Source of the DNA: Fimbriimonadaceae bacterium
Lineage (GTDB): Bacteria > Armatimonadota > UBA10988
Assembly: GCA_020850355.1 (NCBI GenBank)
Contig: JADZEX010000029.1
Coordinates: 1 to 64,000 of the forward strand
Direction: 5' to 3'
Length of the DNA: 64,000 bases
Each line of letters begins with the position of its first letter. Position 1 is the first letter of the stretch. Below, in pieces: positions 1 to 9,144 of this stretch. Made by a program: the position numbers and the translations under genes. The notes under the pieces were generated by a model. It made no database searches, was not told the DNA's origin, and saw nothing but the letters and a program-made list of their open reading frames with translations.

Positions 1-278
1 ACCGGCGGGGTACCGTCAGTCCAGACCCGTTTTCGACGCCGGTCCGCCCTGACATGGTAGCCCGCGTCGGCCGACGCAAGGGTTATCGCGACAAGACGGG
101 CCGCCGCGAGCCCCCCACCAGGGCCGTCATTGCGAGCCCGTCCACGCAGCTCGCAATCGCCAGTGGCAATGCGTTGGTCCGGGCTGCGTTCGTGTGCGAT
201 TGCCTCGTCGCGGTGCTCCTCGCATTGTCCTCCACACTTAACGCCTGCCCCACCGCGGCAGCCTGCGACCAGGCGGGG
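1..278. other. Left edge, no gene assigned
   Basis: I see no convincing gene here. A short plus-strand open frame (2-52) ends in TGA and could be the last 16 codons of a gene lying to the left, but it is too short to recognise. The rest is the 3' flank of the glycoside hydrolase that ends at 279 on the minus strand. The small ORFs that cross this region have no recognisable motif or ribosome binding site. Confidence 0.3.
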
Positions 279-2684
279 TCAGCCACGCGGCCGCACCTTC
301 CAGGCCGTTGCGGTCGCCAGATCGCCGGCGCTGAGGCGCAGGCCGGTGGCGTCGGCGGTGGATGTGGTGGTGGCGAGGCGTTGGCCGGTCCAAGGGTCCC
401 AGCGCTCGACGAGATAGGTGCCAGGCGGTAGGGGCAGCAGGCAGGTGGCGTTGGCGACGGCTGGGAGGGGGGCCCGCTCGGCGACGTTCCACCAGGTCCA
501 GGACTGGTTGCGGAGCCAGACCAGCGTCAGGTTCGGGCTGCGCAGGATCGGCGCGACCAGGCCGGGGCCGGCGGTCGCCTGAGCGGGCTCGAACCCGGCG
601 GTGTTCCAGGGGATGTCGGCGGTGAAGCGGCCGAGGGCGCCGAAGTGGTGCCACAGGTTGCGGGGGTCGACGTAGGTGTCCCACCACCAGAGGTGCGCCG
701 GCCCAGCGGCGCCGGCCATCATGGCGCCCCACATGCCGGTGTGCAGGTTGACGCCGGTGGGGTCGTCGTCGCTGCGGGGGCTGTGGCCCCAGGTCTCGTT
801 GACCAGGCCAAACTCGGCGAAGAAGCAGGGCTTGCCGAACTGCCGGATCCGCGGCACCTCGGTGGCCATCGTCGCGGCGAGGTCCTTGCCGAACTCTTTG
901 GAGCGCCAGGTCGGGTGCCAGTAGCCGTGCATCTGGGCGAAGTCGAATTCGGGCGACGACCAGAGCTCCGGCTCGCTGACGAAGCTGCCGAGGCTGTTGA
1001 CGATCAGATGGTCGTAGGGGTCGAGCTCGCGCAGGTAGCGGCTCATCTCGCGCGCCCAGCGCTGCACCACGGGCGCCTGGTAGCCCTGCACGCAGTCGAT
1101 CTCGTTCCAGAACTCCCAGGCCATGACATTGGGCGACCAGCCCCAGCGGGCCACGGCGTAGCGCAGGCGGTCTCGCCACATCTGTTGCGCCGTGGGGTTG
1201 GTGAAGACCTCCAACACCGTGGCGCAGGGGCCGCCGTTGGCCTGGCTGTAGGGGTTGTCGGCGTCGAAGGTGCGGAAGTTCTCGAGGCAGACCTTGAGGT
1301 GGATGCCGTGCTGTTGGGCCAGCTCCAGGACGCGGTCCATCACCCAGGCGTGGTCGAGTTGGTACTCGCCCGGCCGGCCCCACTCGAAACCGGTGTCCCA
1401 GGAGGGCATCCAGAGTCGGGCGTAGTTGCCGCCCTGCTCGCCGAGCTTGGCGAACCAGCGCTGGTAGTCGAGCGTGCCGTACCCGCGGCGGGCCCAACAG
1501 ATGTTCAGCCCGTTGGCGAAGTAGGGGCGGCCGTCGGTGAACTCGAAGTAGTGCGGGTCATGCTGCGCCACCCGCAGGTAGGGCCGCGCCGGGCCGGGTG
1601 ACGCCGTGAAGCGGTAGTCGCTGGTGACCTCGCCGGAGCGGTCGCGGGCCTGCAGGCGGACGGTGTAGTCGCCGGCGTCTGGCGGCAGGAAGCGCACCTC
1701 CCAGCCGGCCTCGCCGACCGGTTCCAGCGCCTCGCGGCCGCCCGTCTCCTGGCTACGGTGGTCGAGGGTGAAGCAGCCGGGCACCCGCCAAGTTCGCCCG
1801 GCGCTCTGGATCTCGGCGTCCAGGGCGATGTCCTGCGAACGGAAGGGCGACGTCCAGGTGCCCTGCAGGGCGACCCGCAGCCGCAGCAACTGCCCGGCCT
1901 GCGGCCGCGCCGGCGCCGACTGCACGGCGCCCAGCCGCAGGGGCTGCGCGCTGCCGACACGGTAAGTGGCGCTGCGGTAGACCGTGGGATCGTTGGCTCG
2001 CACCAGCAGCTCCAAGCGCAGCACGTCGCCCGCCTGGACTTCGCCGCCCTCAAGGATCTTGACGAACGGCTGGAACAGGGTGCCCTGCTCGACGCGGAGG
2101 TCCTGCACGTTGCAGGTGCGCGGGTGATCCAGGCCGAGGCTGAGCTGCGTCGGCTGCCCGCTGCCGAAGACGTAGCGGGTGGCCGTCGCTGTTACGAAGT
2201 GCTTGGCGGTGGGCGGTTGCAGCGGGAAGCGGGTCTCGACACCCCGGAAGAGCTGCAGGCCCTGGCCCTTCCAGAGGTCCGCCGGCAGGTCGGCCATCCA
2301 GGACAGTTCCTGAATCATAACGGCTGCCTGCGGGTGAATCTCGTAGGCGATCCGCAGCCCGTCGGTGACCTCGCCCACGGTTTGGCGCCAGAGCAGCCGG
2401 CCGCCGGAGACCGGTTCCACCAGGGTGCCGCTGATCACCCGGGCGGCGCCCTGGCGGGTGACCTGCAGGTCGCTGGCGGCGCGCTGGTCGGTGCCCCGCC
2501 AGCCGGGGCCCCAGAGCGCCAGACGCCCGCCGGTCAGTTGCAGCGTGCGGCCGCTGCGGACCTCCCAGATGCCGTTGTCGGCGACGCTGATGGTCGCGCC
2601 GCGTTGGACGTAGACAGCGACGGGCTCGGCCGCCGACAGCCCGCTGGCGGCGACGATCCAGGCGGTCAGCAATCGTACCTGCAT
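279..2684 (-). CDS. Secreted clan GH-A (GH5-like) glycoside hydrolase
   Basis: Predicted exported glycan hydrolase of 801 aa. An N-terminal signal peptide (about residues 1-19, ending GLSAAEP) is followed by about 340 residues of beta-sandwich-like sequence resembling the DUF5060 region that often precedes GH5-type barrels. The barrel begins near the FANGLN motif. The acid/base glutamate is likely Glu528 in WEFWNEID and the nucleophile is likely Glu624 in FFAEFG, both in the usual order for clan GH-A. The start has AGGAG six bases upstream. The gene diverges from the prepilin at 2830 across 145 bp. Substrate cannot be assigned; a beta-linked plant-type polysaccharide is typical of such folds. 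The nearby sulfatases suggest a role in use of sulfated or complex glycans, which is inference. Confidence 0.8.
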   Translation of the reverse strand: MQVRLLTAWIVAASGLSAAEPVAVYVQRGATISVADNGIWEVRSGRTLQLTGGRLALWGPGWRGTDQRAASDLQVTRQGAARVISGTLVEPVSGGRLLWRQTVGEVTDGLRIAYEIHPQAAVMIQELSWMADLPADLWKGQGLQLFRGVETRFPLQPPTAKHFVTATATRYVFGSGQPTQLSLGLDHPRTCNVQDLRVEQGTLFQPFVKILEGGEVQAGDVLRLELLVRANDPTVYRSATYRVGSAQPLRLGAVQSAPARPQAGQLLRLRVALQGTWTSPFRSQDIALDAEIQSAGRTWRVPGCFTLDHRSQETGGREALEPVGEAGWEVRFLPPDAGDYTVRLQARDRSGEVTSDYRFTASPGPARPYLRVAQHDPHYFEFTDGRPYFANGLNICWARRGYGTLDYQRWFAKLGEQGGNYARLWMPSWDTGFEWGRPGEYQLDHAWVMDRVLELAQQHGIHLKVCLENFRTFDADNPYSQANGGPCATVLEVFTNPTAQQMWRDRLRYAVARWGWSPNVMAWEFWNEIDCVQGYQAPVVQRWAREMSRYLRELDPYDHLIVNSLGSFVSEPELWSSPEFDFAQMHGYWHPTWRSKEFGKDLAATMATEVPRIRQFGKPCFFAEFGLVNETWGHSPRSDDDPTGVNLHTGMWGAMMAGAAGPAHLWWWDTYVDPRNLWHHFGALGRFTADIPWNTAGFEPAQATAGPGLVAPILRSPNLTLVWLRNQSWTWWNVAERAPLPAVANATCLLPLPPGTYLVERWDPWTGQRLATTTSTADATGLRLSAGDLATATAWKVRPRG

Positions 2685-2829
2685 CGGCTACTCCTGGCGC
2701 CTGGCCTCGTGCAACCCTGACGGCGTGCTGACCTGCCGCCAGCCCCATCCGCAACAGAGCTTACCACTTGCCGGGTACCGTCGCAGGTCGAAGCCAGGGC
2801 TGCACTGCCCGGCTGCCAAGGAGATCAGA

Positions 2830-3474
2830 ATGCAGACCCCGCGCCGCAAGGCGTTTACCCTCATCGAGCTGCTGGTGGTGATCGCGATCATCGCGATTCT
2901 GGCGGCCATCTTGTTCCCGGTCTTTGCGAAGGCCCGCGAGAAGGCCCGGCAGTCGAGCTGTGGCTCGAACCTGAAGCAGATCGGCACCGCGGCGATGCAG
3001 TACGTCCAGGACTACGACGAGACCTTCCCCTGGTACGTCAACGGCACCTCCTGGGCCGACCCTCTGTCGGCCGCCAACACCTACTGGGGCCGTTTCCTGG
3101 AGCCCTACTGCAAGAACCAGCAGATCTTCGGTTGCCCCAGCGCGATGGCCGCGCTGAAGACCGGCAACTACTCCTACGGCCTGAACGGCTTTGTCGATGG
3201 CGGCGGGGTTGGGACGGTCGCGCTGGCCAGCATCCAGGCGCCGGCCGAGAGGATCTACAGCCACGACTCCTACGAGTCGCGGATGGACGACAACGGCGAC
3301 ATGCTCTGCACCTCGGCCGGGTTCAGCGAGAACCTGAAGCAGGCCAACGACATCAACTACAAGAACGAGGCCTGGCGCCACAACGACGTCTGCAACGTCC
3401 TGTGGCTCGACGGCCATGTCAAGGCGCAGCCCAAGTCGCCGGACTACCCGCGCGCCTGGTACACCATCCCCTAA
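2830..3474 (+). CDS. Type IV prepilin / pseudopilin, H-X9-DG family (DUF1559 type)
   Basis: A 214-aa exported filament or pseudopilin-like protein. The short basic leader (MQTPRRKA) precedes a class III signal, with cleavage predicted between Ala8 and Phe9 and the conserved Glu at mature position 5 (FTLIE), followed by a hydrophobic helix and the [11 protein letters not shown] segment. The C-terminus carries [14 protein letters not shown], an H-X9-DG motif. I chose ATG 2830 because AAGGAG lies eight bases upstream; an upstream in-frame start would add 35 residues of non-conserved sequence before the leader. No other pilus gene is adjacent. Proteins of this kind occur in many copies in Planctomycetota and Armatimonadota, and most have no known job. 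Confidence 0.9.
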   Translation: MQTPRRKAFTLIELLVVIAIIAILAAILFPVFAKAREKARQSSCGSNLKQIGTAAMQYVQDYDETFPWYVNGTSWADPLSAANTYWGRFLEPYCKNQQIFGCPSAMAALKTGNYSYGLNGFVDGGGVGTVALASIQAPAERIYSHDSYESRMDDNGDMLCTSAGFSENLKQANDINYKNEAWRHNDVCNVLWLDGHVKAQPKSPDYPRAWYTIP

Positions 3475-3496
3475 GCCGGTCCAACCGGTGGAACTG

Positions 3497-3531
3497 CCGA
3501 GCCGTCGCGCCTCAACCGCGCGACGGCTCGG
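3497..3531. terminator. Perfect 13-bp hairpin between convergent genes
   Basis: The 13-base arms 3497-3509 and 3519-3531 are perfectly complementary around a 9-base loop. The site lies between the prepilin stop (3474) and the dioxygenase stop, which sits in the loop (3512-3514). There is no strong T-tract, so this is a terminator-like or mRNA-stabilising hairpin that could serve both directions. Confidence 0.65.
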
Positions 3532-4354
3532 TCATCTGTTCGCGAGCCAGGCGACTCAGTTCGGCGAGGTGCCCGTCGTTGGCGGCCACCTGCTCCAAGT
3601 GTCGTCGCCGTTCCGGCCCGGCGGTGCGCAGCATGGTCTCGCCGTAGGCGCGGTCGATCCAGAACCGGGCGTGCCCGGACAGGTAGTCGCGCAGCGCTGG
3701 GAGGCGGTCGTTGGGGTAGCGCTGGCAGAGGTTGATGGTGAACATCCGCCGGCGCTGCCCGCCGCCGAAGGCCGCGTGCTTCAGGTTGTGGTTGAAGACC
3801 AGCAGGTCACCCGGCGTCGACTCCAGCGGCACCGCCGGCACCTCCGACCCGCGCAGCCCCCACTGCTCGCCGGCCTGGCCCAGCGCGTGCAGCTCGCTGC
3901 TGAACGGCCCGTCGACCTGGTGGCTGCCCGGGATCACCCGCAGGCAGCCGGTGGTGGCGGTGACCGGGTCGAGGTAGATGGCCATCTTGAGATGCCGCCC
4001 CTCGTGGTGCCAGCCGTCGCTGTGCCAGCCGGTGTCGCCGACATAGTAGTTGCCGTCGCTGCCCATGTAGTTGAAGTCGTCGCCCAGCAACGCGGCGCCG
4101 ATGCCGAGGATCGCCGGGTGGTCGAGCAGCGTGCAGAGGTACTCGCTCTGGTCGATGAACGGCACGATGCAGGAGCGGGCGGTGCCGTCGTGCGGGCGGC
4201 CATCGTGACCGCCGCCGCGGGCGGCCCAGACCGCCTCGAACTCGGCGGTAATCCGGGCGATGCAGTCGCTCAGGAGCCCGCGGCAGGCGAGGAACCCAAA
4301 GGTCTCGAAGTGCCGCACCTGCGGCGGCGTCAACGGCGTCCCAACGCTGGCCAT
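3512..4354 (-). CDS. Phytanoyl-CoA dioxygenase (PhyH) family protein
   Basis: A predicted Fe(II)/2-oxoglutarate-dependent oxygenase of 280 aa, cytoplasmic with no signal peptide. The iron ligands are probably His111 and Asp113 in WHSDGW and a distal His near residue 193 in NLKHAAFGG. An Arg on the following strand (QRRRMF) could bind 2-oxoglutarate. The start at 4354 has GGAG six bases upstream; the longer frame to 4573 runs into the divergent sulfatase and lacks conserved sequence. Substrate is unknown. PhyH-like genes are often found beside sulfatases in planctomycete-like and armatimonadote-like genomes, so a role in catabolism of sulfated or methylated compounds is possible but not shown. 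Confidence 0.85.
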   Translation of the reverse strand: MASVGTPLTPPQVRHFETFGFLACRGLLSDCIARITAEFEAVWAARGGGHDGRPHDGTARSCIVPFIDQSEYLCTLLDHPAILGIGAALLGDDFNYMGSDGNYYVGDTGWHSDGWHHEGRHLKMAIYLDPVTATTGCLRVIPGSHQVDGPFSSELHALGQAGEQWGLRGSEVPAVPLESTPGDLLVFNHNLKHAAFGGGQRRRMFTINLCQRYPNDRLPALRDYLSGHARFWIDRAYGETMLRTAGPERRRHLEQVAANDGHLAELSRLAREQMTEPSRG

Positions 4355-4478
4355 GCCAATCTCCGGCGAGGCTGTTGGCCAGCGCCCGCCGGGCACCTGC
4401 CCACGGCCTGGCGTCACCGCGCGGACCGTCGCAGGGAGCGGCCGGCGACCGGCGAAGCTGGCTGGCAGGAGCGCGACG

Positions 4479-5807
4479 ATGGCCGAGGGCGCCCGCCCGA
4501 ACGTGATCTGGGTCTTCGGAGACCAGCACCGCGCGCAGAGCGTTGGATATGCTGGCGACCCGAACGTCTGCACCCCGCAGATCGACCGCCTGGCGATGGA
4601 GGGGCTGCGCCTGCAAGGAGTCGCCGGCTGCCCGCTGTGCTGCCCCTACCGCGGATCGCTGCTGAGCAGTCGCTACCCGCACCAGGCCGTGCCCGGGCAC
4701 GAGTACCGGCTGTCGCCCGAGCTGCCGACCGTGGCGCACGCCTTCCGCGAGCACGGCTACCACACCGGCTGGTTCGGCAAATGGCATGTCGATGGTCACC
4801 ACGAACGCGATGGGCGCGGCGCGCTGCACGCAGTCCCGCGCTCGCGGCGGGGCGGGTTTGACGAGTGGCTGGGCTACGAGAACAACAACAGCCAGTACGA
4901 CTGCTGGGTCCACGGCCACCGCGGCGCCGAGGAGGTGGCCCACGAGCGCCTGCCGGGGTACGAGACCGACGAGCTCACCAATCTGCTGCTGCGCTATCTG
5001 CGCGACCGCGCCGCGGACCGGCAGCCGTTCTTCGCTGGTCTGAGCGTGCAGCCGCCGCACGATCCCTACGTGGCGCCCGAGGCCTGGGCCACTCGCCACA
5101 CGCCAGGGCGGGTGGTGCTGCGGCCGAACGTCCCAGCGATCCCCCGGGTGGTCGACCAGGCGCGGCGCGAGCTGGCCGGCTACCATGCGATGATCGAGAA
5201 CCTCGACCACAACCTCGGGCGGGTCCGCAGCGCGCTCGCCGAACTGGGGCTGGCCGCGCAGACGCACCTCATCTTCTTCAGCGACCATGGCGACATGCAT
5301 GGCTCGCAGGGCCAGTTCCGGAAGACCTCGCCGTGGGAGGAGAGCATCCGCGTGCCGCTGGTGATCGGCGGCGTTGGCCTCTACGGACTCGGCCGCGGGG
5401 CGGCGCCGGCGCTGGTCAACCATGTCGACCTGGCGCCCACCAGCCTGGGGCTGTGCGGCCTGCCGGTACCCGCCTGGATGCAGGGCACCGACTACAGCCA
5501 CCGCCGACTACGGGGCAAGGCGCCGGTCGAGGAACCGGACTCGGCGTTCCTGCAACTGGTCGTGCCGACTGGCCACGGCCACAGCACCGACCGCCCGTGG
5601 CGCGGGCTGGTGACGCGGGCCGGCTGGAAGTACGTCTGCCTGGAACACCAGGCCTGGCTGCTGTTCAACCTCAACGAGGACCCCTACGAGCAGGCCAACC
5701 TGGCGCACAACACCGCCTTCGCCACGGAGCGGCGGCGGCTGCACGAACGGTTGCGCCAGTGGATCGCCGAGACCGGCGACGAGTTTGCCCTGCCGACCTT
5801 GGACTGA
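4479..5807 (+). CDS. Sulfatase (type I, formylglycine-dependent)
   Basis: A 442-aa arylsulfatase-family hydrolase. The N-terminal motif NVIWVFGDQH supplies the first metal-binding Asp. The formylglycine signature is C54-C55-P56-Y57-R58, so Cys54 is the predicted modified residue. SDHGDMHG (about residue 268 onward) supplies the second metal-binding pair. No signal peptide is seen, so it is probably cytoplasmic or exported by an unrecognised route. The start at 4479 has AGGAG eight bases upstream. It lies 30 bp before a second sulfatase on the same strand and diverges from the PhyH gene, so the three may be co-regulated. No formylglycine-generating enzyme gene is present in this window. Confidence 0.9.
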   Translation: MAEGARPNVIWVFGDQHRAQSVGYAGDPNVCTPQIDRLAMEGLRLQGVAGCPLCCPYRGSLLSSRYPHQAVPGHEYRLSPELPTVAHAFREHGYHTGWFGKWHVDGHHERDGRGALHAVPRSRRGGFDEWLGYENNNSQYDCWVHGHRGAEEVAHERLPGYETDELTNLLLRYLRDRAADRQPFFAGLSVQPPHDPYVAPEAWATRHTPGRVVLRPNVPAIPRVVDQARRELAGYHAMIENLDHNLGRVRSALAELGLAAQTHLIFFSDHGDMHGSQGQFRKTSPWEESIRVPLVIGGVGLYGLGRGAAPALVNHVDLAPTSLGLCGLPVPAWMQGTDYSHRRLRGKAPVEEPDSAFLQLVVPTGHGHSTDRPWRGLVTRAGWKYVCLEHQAWLLFNLNEDPYEQANLAHNTAFATERRRLHERLRQWIAETGDEFALPTLD

Positions 5808-5837
5808 CCCGCCCAACGCCCCGAGGGAGCCGCGACG

Positions 5838-7376
5838 ATGGCCGAGACGCGACCCAACATCCTGATCTTCATGACCGACCAGCAGCAGGGCGCCACGGCC
5901 CTGCCGCAGCACCCGTGTCGGCTACCCCACGTCGAACGGTTGGCGGCCGCTGGGGTCACCTTCACCGACACCTACTGCCCGTCGCCGCATTGCTGCCCAT
6001 CGCGGGCGACCTTCATGAGCGGGCTCTATCCGTCGCGTCACGGGATCGACAACAACGTCGCCACGGACACCGCCCTGGGCATCAACTTGCGCGACGGCGT
6101 GCGGCTCTTCAGCGAAGGTCTGGCGGCCAGCGGCTACCGCCTCGGCTACAGCGGCAAGTGGCATGTTTCGCGGGACATCATGCCCGCCGACCGCGGCTGG
6201 ACCGACTACGGCAGCGGCCCGCTGCGCGGGCAGTTCAGCACCTCCCGGCAGCCGGCCAACTGGGAGCGCGCCCACCGCGAGCTGACCGCGCCCGAGCCCC
6301 GCCAGCCGGGCTGGGTGCAGCGGCCGGGGTGGGGCAACATCCGGGTCTACGGCAGCGTGCCCGACGGTGGGCCGCGCGGCTATGAGGGCACGGCCGACCA
6401 CAGGGTGGTGACTCGCGCCATCGACGGCCTGCGGCAACTTGCGGCTGGTGAGGATCCGTGGTGCCTCTACGTCGGCACCGGCGGGCCGCACGATCCGTAC
6501 ATCGTCCCAGAGACCTTCGCCCGGATGTACGCCCCGGCCGACATCGCGCTGCCGCCCAGCTTCAGCGACGACCTGGCCGACAAGCCGCGGGTCTACCAGC
6601 GGATGCGGTACCAGTATTGGGGGCAGCTCACCGAGGACGAGGTGCGCGCGTCGCTGGCCCACTACTGGGGCTACTGCAGCATGATGGACGCGCTGTTTGG
6701 CCTGCTGCTGGAGGAACTGGAGCGGACCGGCCAGGCCGACCACACCGTCGTCCTGTTCTGCAGCGACCACGGCGACTAACTCGGCGCGCATGGCCTCTAC
6801 TGCAAGGGCGTCCCGGCCTTCCGCGAGGCCTACCACGTGCCGGCCGTGGTCCGCTGGCCCCGTGGCCTGGCGCAGCCGGGGCGCACCGTCGACGGCCTGG
6901 TCAGCCTGGCCGACTTCGCGCCAACCTTCCTGGAGCTGGCTGGCGCCGCCGGCGCGGAGCGCTGTGATGGTCGCAGCCTGCTTCCGTTCCTGCGCGGCGA
7001 GCAGCCGGCCGCTTGGCGCGACGCCGTCTTCACGCAGCTCAATGGCGTCGAGCTGTACTACACGCAGCGCAGCATCCTGACCAAAGATTGGCGCTACGTT
7101 TACAACGGCTTCGACTTCGACGAGCTGTACGACCGCCAGGCCGACCCGCACGAGTTGGTCAATCTGGCCTTCCCCGACATCCACGCCCTGCCGGCGCCGC
7201 ATCACAACCGCACCGCCGCCCCGTGGCCGCCGCTGACCGCCGACCTGGAAGCCGTCCGGACCGACCTGCTGCAGCGTCTCTGGCGCTTCGCGCACCAGCA
7301 CGACGACCACCTCTTCAACCCTTACTGGACGGTCGCTCTGGCGCCGTTGGGGCCGGGGAGTGTGCTGGGCGGGTAG
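5838..7376 (+). pseudogene. Second sulfatase, interrupted by an in-frame TAA at 6777
   Basis: A 513-codon sulfatase reading frame with a single in-frame stop. The first part (codons 1-313) starts MAETRPNILIFMTDQQ, carries the modification motif C52-C53-P54-S55-R56, and ends SDHGD. Codon 314 is TAA exactly where SDHGD-Y/M-LG is expected. The same frame continues with LGAHGLYCKGVPAFREAY and runs to TAG at 7376 with typical C-terminal sulfatase sequence (KDWRYVYNGFDFDELYD). A single change TAC to TAA explains it. Everything else, including frame and high GC3, is intact, so this is a very recent nonsense mutation or a sequencing error. The truncated 313-aa product would lack the C-terminal half of the metal site and the C-terminal subdomain. 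A GGGAG element precedes the start. Confidence 0.85.
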
Positions 7377-7735
7377 GGCGTGACCGGCCAGCCGACCCGC
7401 GCCGCTGCGTGGCGCGCCGACAAGCGGCCTGAGGCGCGGCCGCAACCTCTGAGGTCACCGTTACCACCCGCCGGGGCGTGGGGTAATCCCAGTCCAACTC
7501 CAGCGGCTCCCCCAGCACCATAGCCAGCCGCGTCAGGCCGGCCATCATCGGCGCCGGCTCCCCACTCTCCCAGCGCGCCACCGCCGGCCGCTGCCGGCCC
7601 AACACCGTGGCCAGCGCCCCCGGCGTCAGACCATGCGGCGCCCGGTACCCGCAACCACACCGCCAACGCCCTGCCGATCGCCGTCCGGGCCCACTCGCGC
7701 CGGGGCGCCGCGGCCGCCAGGTGGTCCGCCAACAC
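7315..7735 (-). pseudogene. XRE-type helix-turn-helix regulator, frameshifted
   Basis: Two minus-strand frames together make one XRE-like DNA-binding protein. From GTG 7735 the first frame reads ADHLAAAAPRREWARTAIG and continues to AVWLR. At a GGG near 7648-7650 the similarity jumps to the other frame, which reads PHGLTPGALATVLGRQRPAV, then ARWESGEPAP and LAMVLGEPLEL: helices 2-5 of the fold. Almost every codon on both sides of the jump ends in G or C, which is strong support for one formerly continuous gene with a one-base excess. The start has no clear ribosome binding site. The 3' end overlaps the sulfatase end. It may once have regulated the adjoining locus. Confidence 0.55.
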
Positions 7736-7877
7736 CGCCCGCTACGGCGCGCTGCCATGCACTGTTCGCTCTCCCAGCGGCTGAGACGCTGCGCTGCCGC
7801 GACCCAGGTGCGGCCTCCTGCCCATGCAGCGCGGCCCCACACATTGGCCCATGTTGCGACATCGTTGCGGAAGCGCC

Positions 7878-7906
7878 TTGACAACAGCCTGGCAGGGCGC
7901 TATATC
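7878..7906 (+). promoter_or_regulatory. Consensus-like sigma-70 promoter for the MauE-thioredoxin gene
   Basis: TTGACA (7878-7883) lies 17 bp before TATATC (7901-7906), which puts a start site near 7913 and leaves a leader of about 32 nt before ATG 7945. A perfect -35 with ideal spacing is notable in so GC-rich a region. Confidence 0.65.
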
Positions 7907-7944
7907 CCATTGTACAGCATTGATCCCGGGCTGCGAGGTGGGTG

Positions 7945-9087
7945 ATGGGTAAGCCGACTGGGACACTGACGGCTCTCCGACTCCTTGTCATGGTCGTGCT
8001 GGCGACCAGCGCCGTTGTGAAGCTCTGGTCCTTTGGCGAAGCCGCGGCCAAGTACGGCGTTGCACTAACCGCCATCGCAATCGCCTTCGAGGGAATCGTG
8101 GCGATCAGCCTCTGCCTTCGGCACCTGACACGTGCGGCCGGAGCTGGGGTGTTCCTGTTAGGCGTGGCCTTTCTCACCCAGACCGTGCCCCGCGCAGTAT
8201 CGGGTGCTGCCTCTGGGAGCTGCAGTTGCTTTGGTAGCCTATTGGCGATGTCAGCTCGACAGGCGGTCCTGCTTGATTGCATGCTAGTCATCTCTGGTGC
8301 GCTGCTGTACCGGTCAGACCACTTCCGCCAGTCCGACGGTCGCTTGCAGGCTCAGCCGCTCAGCTCGCTGCAGCCAGCGACCATCACCAGGGCAGTAGGT
8401 TGGAGCCTGGCTTGGCTGGCGCTGATGGCCTGTCTGTACCGTATCGGTCTGGCGTCCGACCAGCACCAAGGTCGCGGCCCGCAGCCGAGCCCGGCCCTGG
8501 CGGCGGAGGTGGGAGCAGGTCTGCCCGAGGTCACGGTCCGGACGACCGACGGCGCTGTTCGTTCGCTGCATCCAAGTGACGGTCGTTGGTGGCTGCTCCT
8601 GCTGCTCACTCGGCGCTGCCGGGCGTGCACCAGACTGGCTCAAGATGTCGCTGCTGTGGTCGAGCGCTGGCCGCCCTGGCTGGCGGTCGCAGTGGTGGCG
8701 CGGGAGAGCCCGGAGCGTTGGGTACAGCAGATCGGCCCGAGAATCGACGTGTTCACCGACCCGGCTGGCGTGGCCTGGCGCCTGGTGGCTGGAGAGACAG
8801 CCGCCGCACCGGCCTATGTGCTGGTCTCGCCGGACGGGGTGGTCCGCCATGCAGGCTCCAAGTACCTTCCAGGACGCAATGGCCTCGTCGCCGATTTGGA
8901 GGCGTGGCTGGCGGACGCGCCGAGCGGTGCGGCGGCTGGGCCGCTGCCGCCGTTGTGGATCGGTCGGCTGGCCGTCGATTGCCCCGTCTTCGCCGACCGA
9001 CCGGACCGACTCCTCGCTCCCGACCAGACCGCACCTGTGATCCTGTGCTGGGCAACCCTGGTTGCCAGCCCGCCGCCTGGGCCATAG
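7945..9087 (+). CDS. MauE-like membrane domain fused to thioredoxin-like domain
   Basis: A 380-aa membrane protein. Residues 1-160 form about four transmembrane segments like the MauE/DoxX family, including the C93-S94-C95-F96-G97 signature typical of MauE. A further transmembrane segment near residue 155-170 leads to a C-terminal thioredoxin-like domain with a C225-R-A-C228 redox motif and later VLVSPDGVVRHAG as in TlpA-like proteins. MauE is known from methylamine dehydrogenase maturation, where it supports disulfide formation. A fusion with thioredoxin suggests electron transfer across the membrane to make or repair disulfides. ATG 7945 follows GAGG by six bases; GTG 7942 is an alternative start. 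A strong promoter precedes it, and the next gene (57 bp on) is a cysteine-containing prepilin fusion, a possible client. Confidence 0.8.
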   Translation: MGKPTGTLTALRLLVMVVLATSAVVKLWSFGEAAAKYGVALTAIAIAFEGIVAISLCLRHLTRAAGAGVFLLGVAFLTQTVPRAVSGAASGSCSCFGSLLAMSARQAVLLDCMLVISGALLYRSDHFRQSDGRLQAQPLSSLQPATITRAVGWSLAWLALMACLYRIGLASDQHQGRGPQPSPALAAEVGAGLPEVTVRTTDGAVRSLHPSDGRWWLLLLLTRRCRACTRLAQDVAAVVERWPPWLAVAVVARESPERWVQQIGPRIDVFTDPAGVAWRLVAGETAAAPAYVLVSPDGVVRHAGSKYLPGRNGLVADLEAWLADAPSGAAAGPLPPLWIGRLAVDCPVFADRPDRLLAPDQTAPVILCWATLVASPPPGP

Positions 9088-9144
9088 GAGCCAGCGTCAG
9101 GTAGTGCTTCCTGGGAGGGGGGCGCTCTGCTCGGAGATCGCACC

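Noticed and set aside
4865-6385. Long plus-strand frame of over 500 codons across both sulfatases
   Set aside because: Arg/Pro/Ala-rich sequence with no motif, out of frame with two well-supported sulfatases.
6777-6779. Programmed readthrough or selenocysteine/pyrrolysine at the sulfatase stop
   Set aside because: The codon is TAA; Sec uses TGA and Pyl uses TAG. Mutation or sequencing error is simpler.
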